Positions 29,810-39,926 of a DNA stretch of 64,000 bases are shown piece after piece. How positions within the stretch are numbered: position 1 is the first letter of the stretch; each line of letters begins with the position of its first letter. The notes under the pieces were generated by a model. The model was not told the DNA's origin, made no database searches, and saw only the letters and a list, made by a program, of their open reading frames with translations. Where the stretch lies: positions 62,001 to 126,000 of the forward strand of contig NZ_OZ193413.1 in NCBI RefSeq assembly GCF_964275155.1. Reading direction: 5' to 3'. The translations under genes and the position numbers were made by a program. The stretch is from Curculioniphilus buchneri. Its GTDB lineage: Bacteria; Pseudomonadota; Gammaproteobacteria; Enterobacterales; Enterobacteriaceae.

Positions 29810-32272
29810 ATGTCTGTAAAGTTTCGAGAACGTATCGGACGTCATAATCGACCGTTTTTTTTTAAAACTCCTAAGTTTGTCTTATTTTTTCATCGTAAGT
29901 ACAAAGATCATGATAACTTCGTACATTATAACAATCTCGAAGAGAAAATGGTAACAATATTACGTCATGAAAAATCACATAAGTTTTTTAAAAGATTCTA
30001 TCTACAAAAAAGTTGGATGATCAGTATCACGTTACTAATGTTAACAATTTTAATAACACTTTATGGTATATATTTGAATTCACTAATTTGTAATCGTATT
30101 AATGGTAAAGTTTGGAAATTACCAGCAGCAGTTTATTGTCGAACGGTTAATCTAGAACCAGGTATGGATTATAGCAAAGATGAAATGATCGCTATACTTG
30201 AAAGTCTGCAGTACCGTGAAGTGCCTTATATTACACAAGCTGGAGAATTTACAGTATGTGAAAATAGTATTGAAGTCTTGCGCCGTCCATTTGATTTTCC
30301 AGAAGGTAAAGAAGGACAATTCCATGTTTGTATGTTGTTTGATAAACATCAACTATTGCAAATAAAAAATAAAAATAATCAACGTAGTTTTGGACTGTTT
30401 CGACTTGATCCAAGGCTGATAACAATTTTACAATCTCCGAAAGGGGAGCAAAGATTATTTGTCCCACGTTCGGATTTTCCAGATTTACTAGTTGATATTT
30501 TAATAGCTATTGAAGATCGACATTTCTACGAACATGATGGTATCAATTTTTCATCTATTGGTCGTGCATTTTTAGCTAATATGATTGCTGGAAAAGCAGT
30601 ACAAGGAGGTAGTACGCTGACACAGCAGCTGGTAAAAAATCTTTTCTTAACCAATACACGCTCGTTATGGCGTAAAATCAATGAAGCTTATATGGCGCTG
30701 ATTCTTGATCATCACTATAGTAAAGATCGTATCTTAGAATTATATTTAAATGAAGTATATCTTGGCCAGAATGATAGTGATCAAATTCGTGGTTTCCCGT
30801 TAGCTAGTATATATTATTTTGGTGCTCCAATAGAAGAACTCAGTCTTGATCAACAAGCTATGCTAGTAGGTATGGTAAAAGGTGCTTCTTTATATAATCC
30901 CTGGCGTAATTCTCAATTGGTATTAGATCGTCGAAATTTAGTGTTAAAGCTTCTAGAAAAGCAGCAACTTATAGACAAAAAGTTATTCGATGCATCTATT
31001 GCTCGTCCATTAGGCGTACAACCCCGTGGGGGTGTATTGACGCCACAACCAGCTTTTATGCAAATGGTACGTGAAGAATTACAAAATAAGTTAGGCGATA
31101 AAATTAATCATCTTTCCGGCGTTAAGATATTTACTACCCTAGATCCAATATCGCAAAGCGCGGCAGAAAAAGCAGTAACAGAAGGTATAATAGCTCTACG
31201 TACCAGACGTAACATAAAGGATTTAGAAGCAGCTATGGTAGTCATCGATCGATTTAGCGGTGAAGTGCGTGCTATGGTAGGAGGATCGATGCCGCAATTT
31301 GCCGGATTTAACCGTGCGATGCAAGCTCGACGTTCGGTAGGGTCATTAGCGAAACCAGCAGTTTATCTTACTGCGCTTAGTGAGCCAGATAAGTATCGAC
31401 TCAATACTTGGATAGCAGACGAACCAATTTCATTTAAACAACCAAATGGAACTTTGTGGACACCAAAGAACTACGATCGACAATTTCGTGATAAAGTGAT
31501 GTTAATAGATGCATTCAGTAACTCGCTTAATATCCCAACAGTCAACCTTGGACTCTCTATAGGACTCGGTCGTATTATGTCTACATTAATGAAATTAGGA
31601 GTCTCATCTTCAGTACTCAATCCCTTGCCTTCAATGCTGCTTGGAGCAATTAATATGACTCCAATAGAAGTAGCACAAAAATTTCAAACTATAGCTAGCG
31701 GTGGAAAACATTCCACACTATCATCAATTCGTTCAGTCATAGATGAAAATAAAAATTTACTTTATCACAGTTTTCCACAAATAGAACGGGTAGTACCTGC
31801 CCAGGCAGCTTATTTGACTTTATATGCTATGCAGCAGGTTGTAGCATATGGAACTTCACGTGCATTATTAGCGAAATTTCCATCTTATCATTTAGCGGCA
31901 AAAACCGGTACTACTAATGATTTACGCGACAGCTGGATTGCAGGTATCGATGGAAAAGAAGTATCTATTATTTGGGTCGGTAGAGATAATAATAGATCAA
32001 GCCAATTAACCGGAGCTGATGGTGCGCTTACGCTATACTGTCGTTATCTAGATAATCAAAATCCTTTGACCTTGGATTTAATTCCACCTGAAGGAATTAG
32101 TCGAATGTTTATTGACTATACTGGTAATTTTATCTGCGATAGTAATCAAGCGACACGTGTGTTACCAGTATGGACAAATGATCCACAATCGTTATGTCAT
32201 CCTGTAATGATGAAACAAGAACTTGAATTTATTTCTCCGAATTGGACGATTGTAGAAGAAGAAAGTCCATAA
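29810..32272 (+). CDS. mrcB: Penicillin-binding protein 1B (transglycosylase/transpeptidase)
   Basis: Class A PBP that polymerises and cross-links peptidoglycan in the periplasm. The start at 29810 (820 aa) is preferred over the in-frame ATG at 29765, because MSVKFRERIGRHNRP matches the E. coli N-terminus and GGAGAG lies upstream. Layout: cytoplasmic tail 1-68, one membrane segment about 69-91, UB2H-like region, GT51 domain with Glu235 in EDRHFYEHDG, and transpeptidase with Ser512-Lys515 (SLAK), SLN at 572-574 and KTG at 698-700. All catalytic motifs are intact. The Gln-rich C-terminal tail of E. coli is missing. The symbiont therefore still makes a cell wall. Confidence 0.97.
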   Translation: MSVKFRERIGRHNRPFFFKTPKFVLFFHRKYKDHDNFVHYNNLEEKMVTILRHEKSHKFFKRFYLQKSWMISITLLMLTILITLYGIYLNSLICNRINGKVWKLPAAVYCRTVNLEPGMDYSKDEMIAILESLQYREVPYITQAGEFTVCENSIEVLRRPFDFPEGKEGQFHVCMLFDKHQLLQIKNKNNQRSFGLFRLDPRLITILQSPKGEQRLFVPRSDFPDLLVDILIAIEDRHFYEHDGINFSSIGRAFLANMIAGKAVQGGSTLTQQLVKNLFLTNTRSLWRKINEAYMALILDHHYSKDRILELYLNEVYLGQNDSDQIRGFPLASIYYFGAPIEELSLDQQAMLVGMVKGASLYNPWRNSQLVLDRRNLVLKLLEKQQLIDKKLFDASIARPLGVQPRGGVLTPQPAFMQMVREELQNKLGDKINHLSGVKIFTTLDPISQSAAEKAVTEGIIALRTRRNIKDLEAAMVVIDRFSGEVRAMVGGSMPQFAGFNRAMQARRSVGSLAKPAVYLTALSEPDKYRLNTWIADEPISFKQPNGTLWTPKNYDRQFRDKVMLIDAFSNSLNIPTVNLGLSIGLGRIMSTLMKLGVSSSVLNPLPSMLLGAINMTPIEVAQKFQTIASGGKHSTLSSIRSVIDENKNLLYHSFPQIERVVPAQAAYLTLYAMQQVVAYGTSRALLAKFPSYHLAAKTGTTNDLRDSWIAGIDGKEVSIIWVGRDNNRSSQLTGADGALTLYCRYLDNQNPLTLDLIPPEGISRMFIDYTGNFICDSNQATRVLPVWTNDPQSLCHPVMMKQELEFISPNWTIVEEESP

Positions 32273-35197
32273 AACTACAGTAATATTACGACACTATGAA
32301 GTTAAAATGGTACATTGTCAATTTTACTCTCCGTTAATAACGTATGATTTATAAATATCTTTTATATTGCATTATAATATATTCTATATATTAGAATATT
32401 TACTATTGAATTTTATATATTTTCTGTCTTATCTTGTACTAAGATGATTAGAAATAATTAATGTTTAACGTGTTGTTATTGTCATTCATAGAGGTTTATA
32501 AATAATTTTGACGATAGAAAAATATATTCTCTATTATGCAATATATAATAATGTTAGTTTATTTTTAAACTTAATGTCCTCTGTTTAACAAAGGATGGAC
32601 GCTATTCTAGTAGAATAACTTTATGAATGAATTATCAAGTAAAATATTTAAAATCTTCAGGTAATCTCATTTTTTAGATAATTAGTATTCTTATCACTAA
32701 AAGATTTGATGCCTTCAAAATAATATTAAAATAATAAAAGAAATATTGATATATTTTTTTAATATGGTATTAATATTAAATTGTAGTTATCCGGCATTAT
32801 ATAAAATAATTTTTTGATATTGCTCAATTTATTAAACTATTTTTCTAAGATGGATTAATATTAATTAATTGGATCATGAAAAGTAAATTTTAATACTTCT
32901 GGTGGTTTTAATTATTATGAAATATAAGGTATTTACTTTTATTATAAAATAAGCTATCTATTTGATAGTTTGGTGTTTTATAAGTTACTTCTGTAGTGAA
33001 ACAGACAAAATTTACTGATTTTTTTCATGTAATAAATGGTAGTATTACTGAATAATGGATGGATATTAAAATTTTACAGTGTCCATTTAACCATAACAAG
33101 TTACATTAGAAGATCAGCTAGATATTAAAGATATATATTCTATCCTGTGGTCTTTTTAAAAAGATATTTAATACAATGAACATTACTTTAAATGAAGTAA
33201 TCAAAACAACATGTAAGTATTATGCTTTTAAAAAAAAGTAATATTATACATGGTAATATATTATGTCATTTAAATGACATCATGTTATTTTCAGATAAAA
33301 CATATAAAAATATAACTGAATCATATGTCTTTTTAGATTTGTATATCTCAAATTTAATCTGGATATAAACAGCATAAGTTTTCAAATTTACTTAACATAT
33401 GAATTTTAAAAATCACTAGATTAATTGCAATGGTCTAAAAATTGATATTTTAAAAGGGTAAAAATAACATATCATTATTAATATTCAGTAGGTTCCTACA
33501 GTATAAATAATAACTATATTAATTTTATTAGGTATATATGCATAATTAATTTGTTATAGAAAAACCGACTTTTTTTATATATCAATGGAAAATGATCATG
33601 CATGGTATGCTATATGTCATGTCAGATTTCACAAGCCACTTCAATTAATATATGTTTGTCTTTTATTTTTTTATATTTTAATATATGAGTAATATTATTT
33701 GCTTAATCTAAAATAGGTAATAAATCATATTATCTATCTAAATAACAAATGATATTTTATGACGTTAGTTAAAAGTTTTAAGCATTATATTAATAATATA
33801 AATAAATAAAAATAAATTAGCAAATTTGCCTTATTAAATTTACTTTTTTCTTGAAAAAATCAATTTTTTGTAATTTTAATTTAATTTTTGTTACAACCAT
33901 TATAGTGTAGTCATACTTATTATTTTAATAGTTAAATTTAATAAATTTAAAATGTTTCTAAAACATATGATCATGGCAACAATGTAAAATTACAAGATCA
34001 AAATTTTTAATTTATTAAATTTTATTATAGTAATAAAGTTATTCATTGAATGTTAGATTTGTCATTATTTTACTTGTCTACAATGTTTTAAATATATGCA
34101 AGATATGCGTAGTTTTTACTTTCTTATATTCATACAAAATGAACAACATAAATATATAATGATTTAAAATATAATCTATAATAAATCAATTTTTTAGATA
34201 ATATATAATGATTATAGTTGAATATTACATTAATAATTGTAATCAAATACATTAACTTATATGAAATATTAAAGTATAATTATGAATATATACTATTATT
34301 ATGTGCTTTCTAATATTTAACATAATATAGATCGAAAATAGTTAGTTATTTTAATTATATTACTAATGCAGTGACTAAAAAAGTGGTAAATATTACATAC
34401 CAACAGTATGATATAATCATTAATAAATATATCGCTCCACGTGAATATTCTCTAATACTTTTAATTAGTGTAATTTTCTATAAGATTAATAACTTTTTTT
34501 AAACAGTCGATATGCAATGTATACTGCTTAACATGAAATATTCCTTACTTTGATGTTAACTAATATCTCTTGTTATTTTTTTATGCCAGAGGAGCATGGT
34601 TGAGTTTGAATTTAAATTCATATTTTACACACTTTACAAGTGTTCCATATTAATGATAATATATTTTCAATATATGCAATTGGATATTATTATTTTTCTT
34701 AAAAATATAAAACTACTTATCTATTGTGTTCAAGATAAATTTTAACAATTGTTTAATATGATATATTAATATCGTTAACGAATGATGATAAGTATCATGT
34801 TTATAAATAAAATTAAATGGTTAATTTAAAAATTAAAATATAAGCTTAGTAGTGATCAGTTTATACTGATAAACTATCAATTTAGTTATATTATTTATAA
34901 TAATTATTAGTTCATTACAACAATTGAATATGCTAATTAAATATTGCAATAATTAGCTTAATTAAGTTTAGTTAATGGTATCGTTTATTGAAAATAAAAT
35001 AGTTTTATTTTTAAAATACATTATAGAAAGGAAACTTTATGTATCTATGCTCAATCCTTTTATTACAAAGATAAACAGATATAATATTATGTTATTTTAA
35101 CCATAGAATACCTATCCATTTTTTAAATTATTACAATAGGATATCGGGCACATTAAAATTACATAGAAGTCTATGTTTATAAATCTAAATGTTTGTT
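32273..35197. other. 2.9-kb AT-rich spacer between mrcB and folB
   Basis: No gene, RNA or readable fossil found. It contains scattered A/T palindromes (for example TCTTTTTAAAAAGA near 33149), and a 7-bp stem ACATAGA/TCTATGT at 35161-35176 just past folB, listed separately. Confidence 0.5.
35158..35178 (-). terminator. Weak stem-loop after folB
   Basis: On the minus strand 20-40 bp past the folB stop, ACATAGA and TCTATGT form a 7-bp stem with a 2-base loop followed by AATTTT. The short loop and T-run make terminator function doubtful. Confidence 0.3.
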
Positions 35198-35557
35198 TTA
35201 TTCTTTTTGACATTTTCGTTCAATAATTACACCAACACTAAGTGCTTGCGGTACTGCTCCAGGTTTACTTACTTTAATTCGTATCCAAGGTAGTTGAAAT
35301 TGTGAAATTAACCGTTCTGCTACTGCTTCGGCCACATTTTCTATTAATGAAAAACGCTTGCAACTTACAACTGATAGGACAGACTCACTAACCTTTTCAT
35401 AGTTTAGGTACGTTTTAGAATCATTATTATCCGTTATTATCTGATTCTCCCATCCCATTTCTAAGTTTAGAATCAGTTTTTGTAACCGATTTTGTTCCCA
35501 GTCATAGACTCCGATAACTGCCATTATTGTTAATTCTTCAATTAAGATAATATCCAT
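35198..35557 (-). CDS. folB: Dihydroneopterin aldolase
   Basis: Converts 7,8-dihydroneopterin to 6-hydroxymethyl-7,8-dihydropterin, the substrate of FolK, which is also encoded in this window. At 119 aa it matches E. coli FolB (122). IGVYDWEQNRLQKLILNLEM, FSLIENVAEAVAERL and the catalytic-lysine block VSKPGAVPQALSVGVIIER are intact. It is divergent from plsY, as in E. coli. Confidence 0.96.
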   Translation of the reverse strand: MDIILIEELTIMAVIGVYDWEQNRLQKLILNLEMGWENQIITDNNDSKTYLNYEKVSESVLSVVSCKRFSLIENVAEAVAERLISQFQLPWIRIKVSKPGAVPQALSVGVIIERKCQKE

Positions 35558-35661
35558 ATATACCGTTTTTCCATTTTAGATCTATTGAATGCTACAATTT
35601 TATAAAAATATATTTTTATAGAAAAGTAATATAAATTAATAACTATAGGCTACATGTAATT

Positions 35662-36279
35662 ATGAATATTATTATATTTGTTATGGTAGTTACTTCATAC
35701 TTATGGGGATCAGTATCAAGTGCCATTCTTGTTTGCAAACTTTCTCACCTTCCGAATCCATTAATAAATGGTTCTTGCAATCCTGGAGCAACAAATGTAT
35801 TACGACTCGGCGGTAAATTAGAAGCAGTATTCGTAATGATTTTTGATATTTTTAAAGGAATACTTCCAGTATGGAGTGGCTTTAATTTAGGACTATCATC
35901 ATTTTGTTTAATTCTAGTAGCAATTTCTGCTTACCTTGGTCATATCTATCCAATTTTTTTTAATTTTAACGGTGGTAAGGGAGTTGCAATTACCTTAGGT
36001 ATCATGTTACCTATCGACTATTATTTATCTGGTTTAATGATAGGAATTTGGTTGTTAATGATACTACTCTTTGGATATTCATCATTAAGCGCAATTATTT
36101 GTGCTTTAGTTATTCCATTTTACGTTATATTTTTTAAACCACAATTTACTTATCTAGGTGTCATTCTCTCTTTGTTCATACTTTTACGTCATCATGAAAA
36201 TATCAAACGATTGCTGCACGGTCGTGAGAAAAAGATTTGGGACTTTATAAATATAAAGGACAAGAAGAATATTAAATAA
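35662..36279 (+). CDS. plsY: Glycerol-3-phosphate acyltransferase PlsY
   Basis: Integral membrane enzyme that acylates glycerol-3-phosphate from acyl-phosphate, the first step of phospholipid synthesis. It has 205 aa as in E. coli, with about five hydrophobic segments. The conserved motifs are NPGATNVLR, FNGGKGVA and LLRHHENIKRL. In motif 1 the usual SGSGNPG reads NGSCNPG here, placing a Cys where Gly is normal. It works with GpsA, encoded in this window, which supplies glycerol-3-phosphate. Gene order folB/plsY/tsaD is as in E. coli; it converges on tsaD with a 15-bp gap. Confidence 0.95.
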   Translation: MNIIIFVMVVTSYLWGSVSSAILVCKLSHLPNPLINGSCNPGATNVLRLGGKLEAVFVMIFDIFKGILPVWSGFNLGLSSFCLILVAISAYLGHIYPIFFNFNGGKGVAITLGIMLPIDYYLSGLMIGIWLLMILLFGYSSLSAIICALVIPFYVIFFKPQFTYLGVILSLFILLRHHENIKRLLHGREKKIWDFINIKDKKNIK

Positions 36280-36294
36280 TAAAAAATTACGCCG

Positions 36295-37317
36295 TTATGT
36301 TTCCAATGTTGGCAATTCCTCTAAAGACCAACGAGATCTTACGGAAATGGCTAAATTAGCATGCGATACTTTTGTTTGCAACCGTAGCATACCTGCATAA
36401 GCAATCATAGCACCATTATCCGTGCAAAATTCTGGACGAGCATAAAATAATTCTCCCCCGCGTTCATGCATCATTTTAGTTAAATTATCACGTAACGTTA
36501 GATTAGCACTAACTCCACCAGCTATCACTAGTCTTTGAAAACCAGTAATTTCTAAAGCTCGTTGGCATTTTATTCGAAGCGTTTCTACAACTGCTTCTTC
36601 AAATGCTCTCGCTATATCAGCATACGTTTGATTGTTTTTAGAAACAGTCAAAATTGTATTAGTAACAAAAGTTTTTAGGCCAGAAAAACTAAATGTCAGT
36701 CCTGGTCGATTAGTCATAGGACGTGGAAAAACATATCGCCCTGCAATACCTTGCTGTGCCAAGTGCGATAATGGTGCTCCACCGGGATAGCCAAGTCCTA
36801 AAAGTTTAGCGATTTTATCAAATACTTCACCCACTGCATCATCAACAGACTCACCTAAGAGTTGGTATTTACCAATACCTTTCACTTTAACAAGCTGAGT
36901 ATGACCACCAGACACCAACAATGCTATAAATGGAAATGTCGGTGCCGGAGTTTCCATCATCGGCGATAAAAGATGTCCTTCCATATGATGGATGGCAATT
37001 GCAGGTATCCTCCAAGCATATGATAATGCTCTGCCAACAGTCGCACCTACCATCAGAGAGCCTATTAATCCTGGCCCAGCAGTATAAGCTATTCCGTGAA
37101 TAGATGACGGTAAAATACTAGATTGCGCTAGAGCCGACTGAATTAACGGTACTATTTTTCGGATATGATCTCGAGATGCTAATTCAGGTACTACCCCACC
37201 ATAATTGGTGTGTAATTTTGCTTGACTATATATCTGATTGGCGAGTAGTCCTTTTTGTGCATCATAAATAGCTACACCTGTTTCATCGCATGATGTTTCA
37301 ATGCCTAATATGCGCAT
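36295..37317 (-). CDS. tsaD: TsaD, tRNA threonylcarbamoyltransferase catalytic subunit
   Basis: Transfers the threonylcarbamoyl group to A37 of ANN-decoding tRNAs (t6A). At 340 aa it matches E. coli (337). The ASKHA fold is intact, with the metal-binding His111 and His115 in IHHMEGH, LVSGGHTQL, and the C-terminal CTDNGAMIAYAG. AAAAGGTAAAAG precedes the ATG. It is divergent from rpsU with a 369-bp structured gap between them, as in E. coli. TsaB, TsaC and TsaE are not in this window. Confidence 0.97.
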   Translation of the reverse strand: MRILGIETSCDETGVAIYDAQKGLLANQIYSQAKLHTNYGGVVPELASRDHIRKIVPLIQSALAQSSILPSSIHGIAYTAGPGLIGSLMVGATVGRALSYAWRIPAIAIHHMEGHLLSPMMETPAPTFPFIALLVSGGHTQLVKVKGIGKYQLLGESVDDAVGEVFDKIAKLLGLGYPGGAPLSHLAQQGIAGRYVFPRPMTNRPGLTFSFSGLKTFVTNTILTVSKNNQTYADIARAFEEAVVETLRIKCQRALEITGFQRLVIAGGVSANLTLRDNLTKMMHERGGELFYARPEFCTDNGAMIAYAGMLRLQTKVSHANLAISVRSRWSLEELPTLET

Positions 37318-37686
37318 AACTTTTACCTTTTATTCTAGTATTTTAAAAATAGGATCTGAATCTTTATTTTAATAAAGCTCCACTTATTGTGTTTTACCTT
37401 TTTCTCTACAGTAACAATAATACTTATGAATCTGAAATAAAATGTAATGAATGTTACATCCAGGTTTAAAAGATTGTGATAAAAATAATTGCTGTTTGTC
37501 GACCGTCGCCTTCGTTTTTAACAAGAGAACCTGTGATAATGTACATGTTATGCTGTTTTAAACAGCAACTTAGTTGTACTTTTCTTTACAAGAAGCTTGT
37601 ACTTACATACAATTTAATACTAGTATCACAATACTAGTCTAAGTAACTAGAATCAATTATCTACTAATTTTATCGAGGTACGATCA
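37318..37686. other. tsaD/rpsU divergent region with rpsU leader
   Basis: This should contain the promoters of tsaD and of the rpsU-dnaG-rpoD operon. The last 140 bp before rpsU hold three perfect inverted repeats, listed separately. No convincing LexA box was found, although the E. coli operon has one. Confidence 0.5.
37551..37638 (+). promoter_or_regulatory. Three successive inverted repeats in the rpsU leader
   Basis: Perfect arms: TGCTGTTT/AAACAGCA at 37551-37567 (8 bp, 1-base centre), TACAAG/CTTGTA at 37587-37601 (6 bp, 3-base loop), and ACTAGTAT/ATACTAGT at 37619-37638 (8 bp, 4-base loop). They end 48 bp before the rpsU start. If transcribed they would form a row of three hairpins; if not, they could be operators. 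Confidence 0.45.
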
Positions 37687-37902
37687 ATGCCGATAATAAA
37701 GGTGCGCGACAATGAGCCATTTGACGTAGCTTTACGTCGATTTAAGCGTTCGTGTGAGAAAGCAGGTATTCTGTCTGAAGTACGTCGTCGTGAATTTTAT
37801 GAGAAACCAACGACTGAACGTAAGCGCGCTAGAGCTTCTGCTATTAAACGTCACGTAAAAAAATTAGCTCGAGAAAATGTACGACATATCCGTATATATT
37901 AG
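37687..37902 (+). CDS. rpsU: 30S ribosomal protein bS21
   Basis: Small basic protein of the 30S subunit involved in initiation on natural mRNAs. The 71-residue sequence is nearly identical to E. coli S21 (FDVALRRFKRSCEKAG, RRREFYEKPTTERKRA). The ribosome binding site GAGGTACG is good. It is the first gene of rpsU-dnaG-rpoD, the macromolecular-synthesis operon that links translation, replication priming and transcription. Confidence 0.98.
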   Translation: MPIIKVRDNEPFDVALRRFKRSCEKAGILSEVRRREFYEKPTTERKRARASAIKRHVKKLARENVRHIRIY

Positions 37903-37966
37903 TCTTCTCTTAGCTAATTTAGATTGATTAATCTGAAGATTCGTTAATTTTCAGAATATTGTCATT

Positions 37967-38016
37967 TCCTCCAATAGGAGGATGTATTTATGATTATTTA
38001 ATGATCATTTGATCAT
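37967..38016 (+). promoter_or_regulatory. dnaG leader: hairpin-sequestered SD, mini-ORF and palindrome
   Basis: TCCTCC-AATA-GGAGGA (37967-37982) is a perfect 6-bp stem whose 3' arm is a full Shine-Dalgarno AGGAGG. Eight bases after that SD an ATG starts a mini-ORF Met-Ile-Ile-stop (37990-38001). Next comes ATGATCA-TT-TGATCAT (38001-38016), ending four bases before the dnaG ATG at 38020. No SD lies at normal distance from dnaG itself, and an in-frame stop at 38002 rules out an upstream dnaG start. In E. coli the rpsU-dnaG junction carries a terminator and an RNase processing site. Confidence 0.55.
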
Positions 38017-38019
38017 GTT

Positions 38020-39780
38020 ATGACTGGGTATATTCCGCACGTTTTTATTAATGAACTATTAGCACGCACCGACATCGTTGCATTAATTGATGCACGGGTA
38101 AAGCTAACGAAACAGGGCAAAAATTTTTATGCTTCTTGTCCGTTTCATCATGAAAAAAATCCGTCATTTACCGTTAACGGAGACAAACAATTCTACCATT
38201 GTTTTGGTTGTTGTGCTCATGGTAACGCTATCGATTTCTTAATGAATTATGATCGTATGGAATTTGTTGAATCAATTGAAGAGCTTGCTATTTTACATGG
38301 TCTAATAGTTCCCTATGAAACTACAATAGATCATTGTTTAAATAAACAGTCATTTCATCCTCGTCAGAATCTATATGAATTAATGGATTGTCTTAGTCAT
38401 TTCTATCAGAAGAAATTACAGGAATTAAAAGAAAGTAAAGCTCGTGAATATCTAAAAAAACGTATGTTAAGCAAAGAAATTATTGAATATTTTAATATAG
38501 GCTTTGCGCCACTAGGTTGGGATAATACTATTAAATATTTTGGTTATTTAGCAGAAAAACGAAGACTGCTTCAGGACGCAGGTATGCTAGTAATAAGTAA
38601 AAACGGTCAATTCTATGATCGATTTCGTGAACGTATTATGTTTCCTATACGAAATAAACATGGTCGAGTTGTTGCCTTTGGTGGACGATCTCTTGGAAAA
38701 GAACAACCAAAATATTTGAATTCACCAGAAACTGAAATTTTTCATAAGAGTCGTTTGTTATACGGTTTGTATGAAGCTCAAAAGAGTTCGAAAATATCAC
38801 GATTACTTGTAGTAGAAGGATATATGGATGTTGTTTCATTGGCACAGTTCGGAATTAACTATGCAGTAGCTTCATTAGGTACTGCAACAAGTATAGACCA
38901 TATTCAGACGTTATACCGGGCCACTGATCATATAATTTTCTGCTATGACGGAGATCGAGCTGGACGTAATGCCGCTTGGCGAGCATTAAAAAATGCCTTG
39001 CCTTATTTGTTTGATGGTCGACAACTACGTTTTATGTTTCTTCCCAAAGATGAAGATCCAGACAAGTTAGTACATAAAATAGGTAAAGAAGCTTTTGAAA
39101 TATGTATTGAACAAGCACAATCTATATCAAAATTTCTATTTGAAACACTGATTGCACAAGTGGATTTAAGAACGGATGATGGCCGAGCAAAATTAGGTGC
39201 TTTAGCACTGCCATTGATTAGACAAGTACCTGGAAAAATATTACGTTTATATTTGCGGCAACAGTTAGGTAACAAACTGGGCATTCTTGATGAAAACCGA
39301 TTGGACTTATTGTTGTCTAAGAATAAAACTAAAAACAATTTTTTGTTAAAACCTACGATAAAACGCACAATTATGCGTATTTTAATAAGTTTATTAGTAC
39401 AAAATCCTTATCTCTCTACCTTAATACCAAGGGTAGATAAGTTAGAGCAGTCAAATTTATCAGGTATTACGTTATTTATTGACTTAATACAAATATGCAA
39501 GACCCATCCTGGGTTAACTAGTGGCCAGTTGTTAGAATATTATCGGAAGAATAAATGCTATTATCAACTTGAAAGTCTTGCAATTTGGAACCATATGATC
39601 GTTGATGAGGAAATTGAAAAGACATTTTTGGATACCTTGTCTAGTCTTTATGACTCTATACTTGAAGATCGTCAAGTAACATTGATCGCTCGTGATCGAA
39701 TGTATGGTTTAACCACTCAAGAACGTCAGGAACTGTGGTCACTTAATCAAGAAAGAGCAAAAAAAATAGTTAATAGATGA
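38020..39780 (+). CDS. dnaG: DNA primase
   Basis: Makes RNA primers for replication, recruited by the DnaB helicase. At 586 aa it matches E. coli (581). The zinc-binding domain has Cys40, His43, Cys61 and Cys64 (CPFH...CFGC). The TOPRIM catalytic core shows VVEGYMDVVSLAQFG and FCYDGDRAGRNAAWRAL. The C-terminal helicase-binding domain (about 440-586) is present but more diverged. The only usable start is ATG 38020; it lacks a normally spaced ribosome binding site and may depend on the upstream mini-ORF or on coupling, in line with the known low expression of dnaG in this operon in E. coli. Confidence 0.97.
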   Translation: MTGYIPHVFINELLARTDIVALIDARVKLTKQGKNFYASCPFHHEKNPSFTVNGDKQFYHCFGCCAHGNAIDFLMNYDRMEFVESIEELAILHGLIVPYETTIDHCLNKQSFHPRQNLYELMDCLSHFYQKKLQELKESKAREYLKKRMLSKEIIEYFNIGFAPLGWDNTIKYFGYLAEKRRLLQDAGMLVISKNGQFYDRFRERIMFPIRNKHGRVVAFGGRSLGKEQPKYLNSPETEIFHKSRLLYGLYEAQKSSKISRLLVVEGYMDVVSLAQFGINYAVASLGTATSIDHIQTLYRATDHIIFCYDGDRAGRNAAWRALKNALPYLFDGRQLRFMFLPKDEDPDKLVHKIGKEAFEICIEQAQSISKFLFETLIAQVDLRTDDGRAKLGALALPLIRQVPGKILRLYLRQQLGNKLGILDENRLDLLLSKNKTKNNFLLKPTIKRTIMRILISLLVQNPYLSTLIPRVDKLEQSNLSGITLFIDLIQICKTHPGLTSGQLLEYYRKNKCYYQLESLAIWNHMIVDEEIEKTFLDTLSSLYDSILEDRQVTLIARDRMYGLTTQERQELWSLNQERAKKIVNR

Positions 39781-39926
39781 TTTGATTACTACTAATAAAT
39801 AACTGGTAAGGAAAAGTAAATATGCTGTATTAAATTATATGAGTTATAGCTTTAAATCGACCCTCTAAACTCTAACGAGCGGTTTTTATTTCATTAAATA
39901 AAATATTTTAGTGTGGATACCATCTT

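Noticed and set aside
22244..33162. A/T-only palindromes such as CTTTTTTATAAAAAAG and TCTTTTTAAAAAGA
   Set aside because: Expected often by chance at this base composition.
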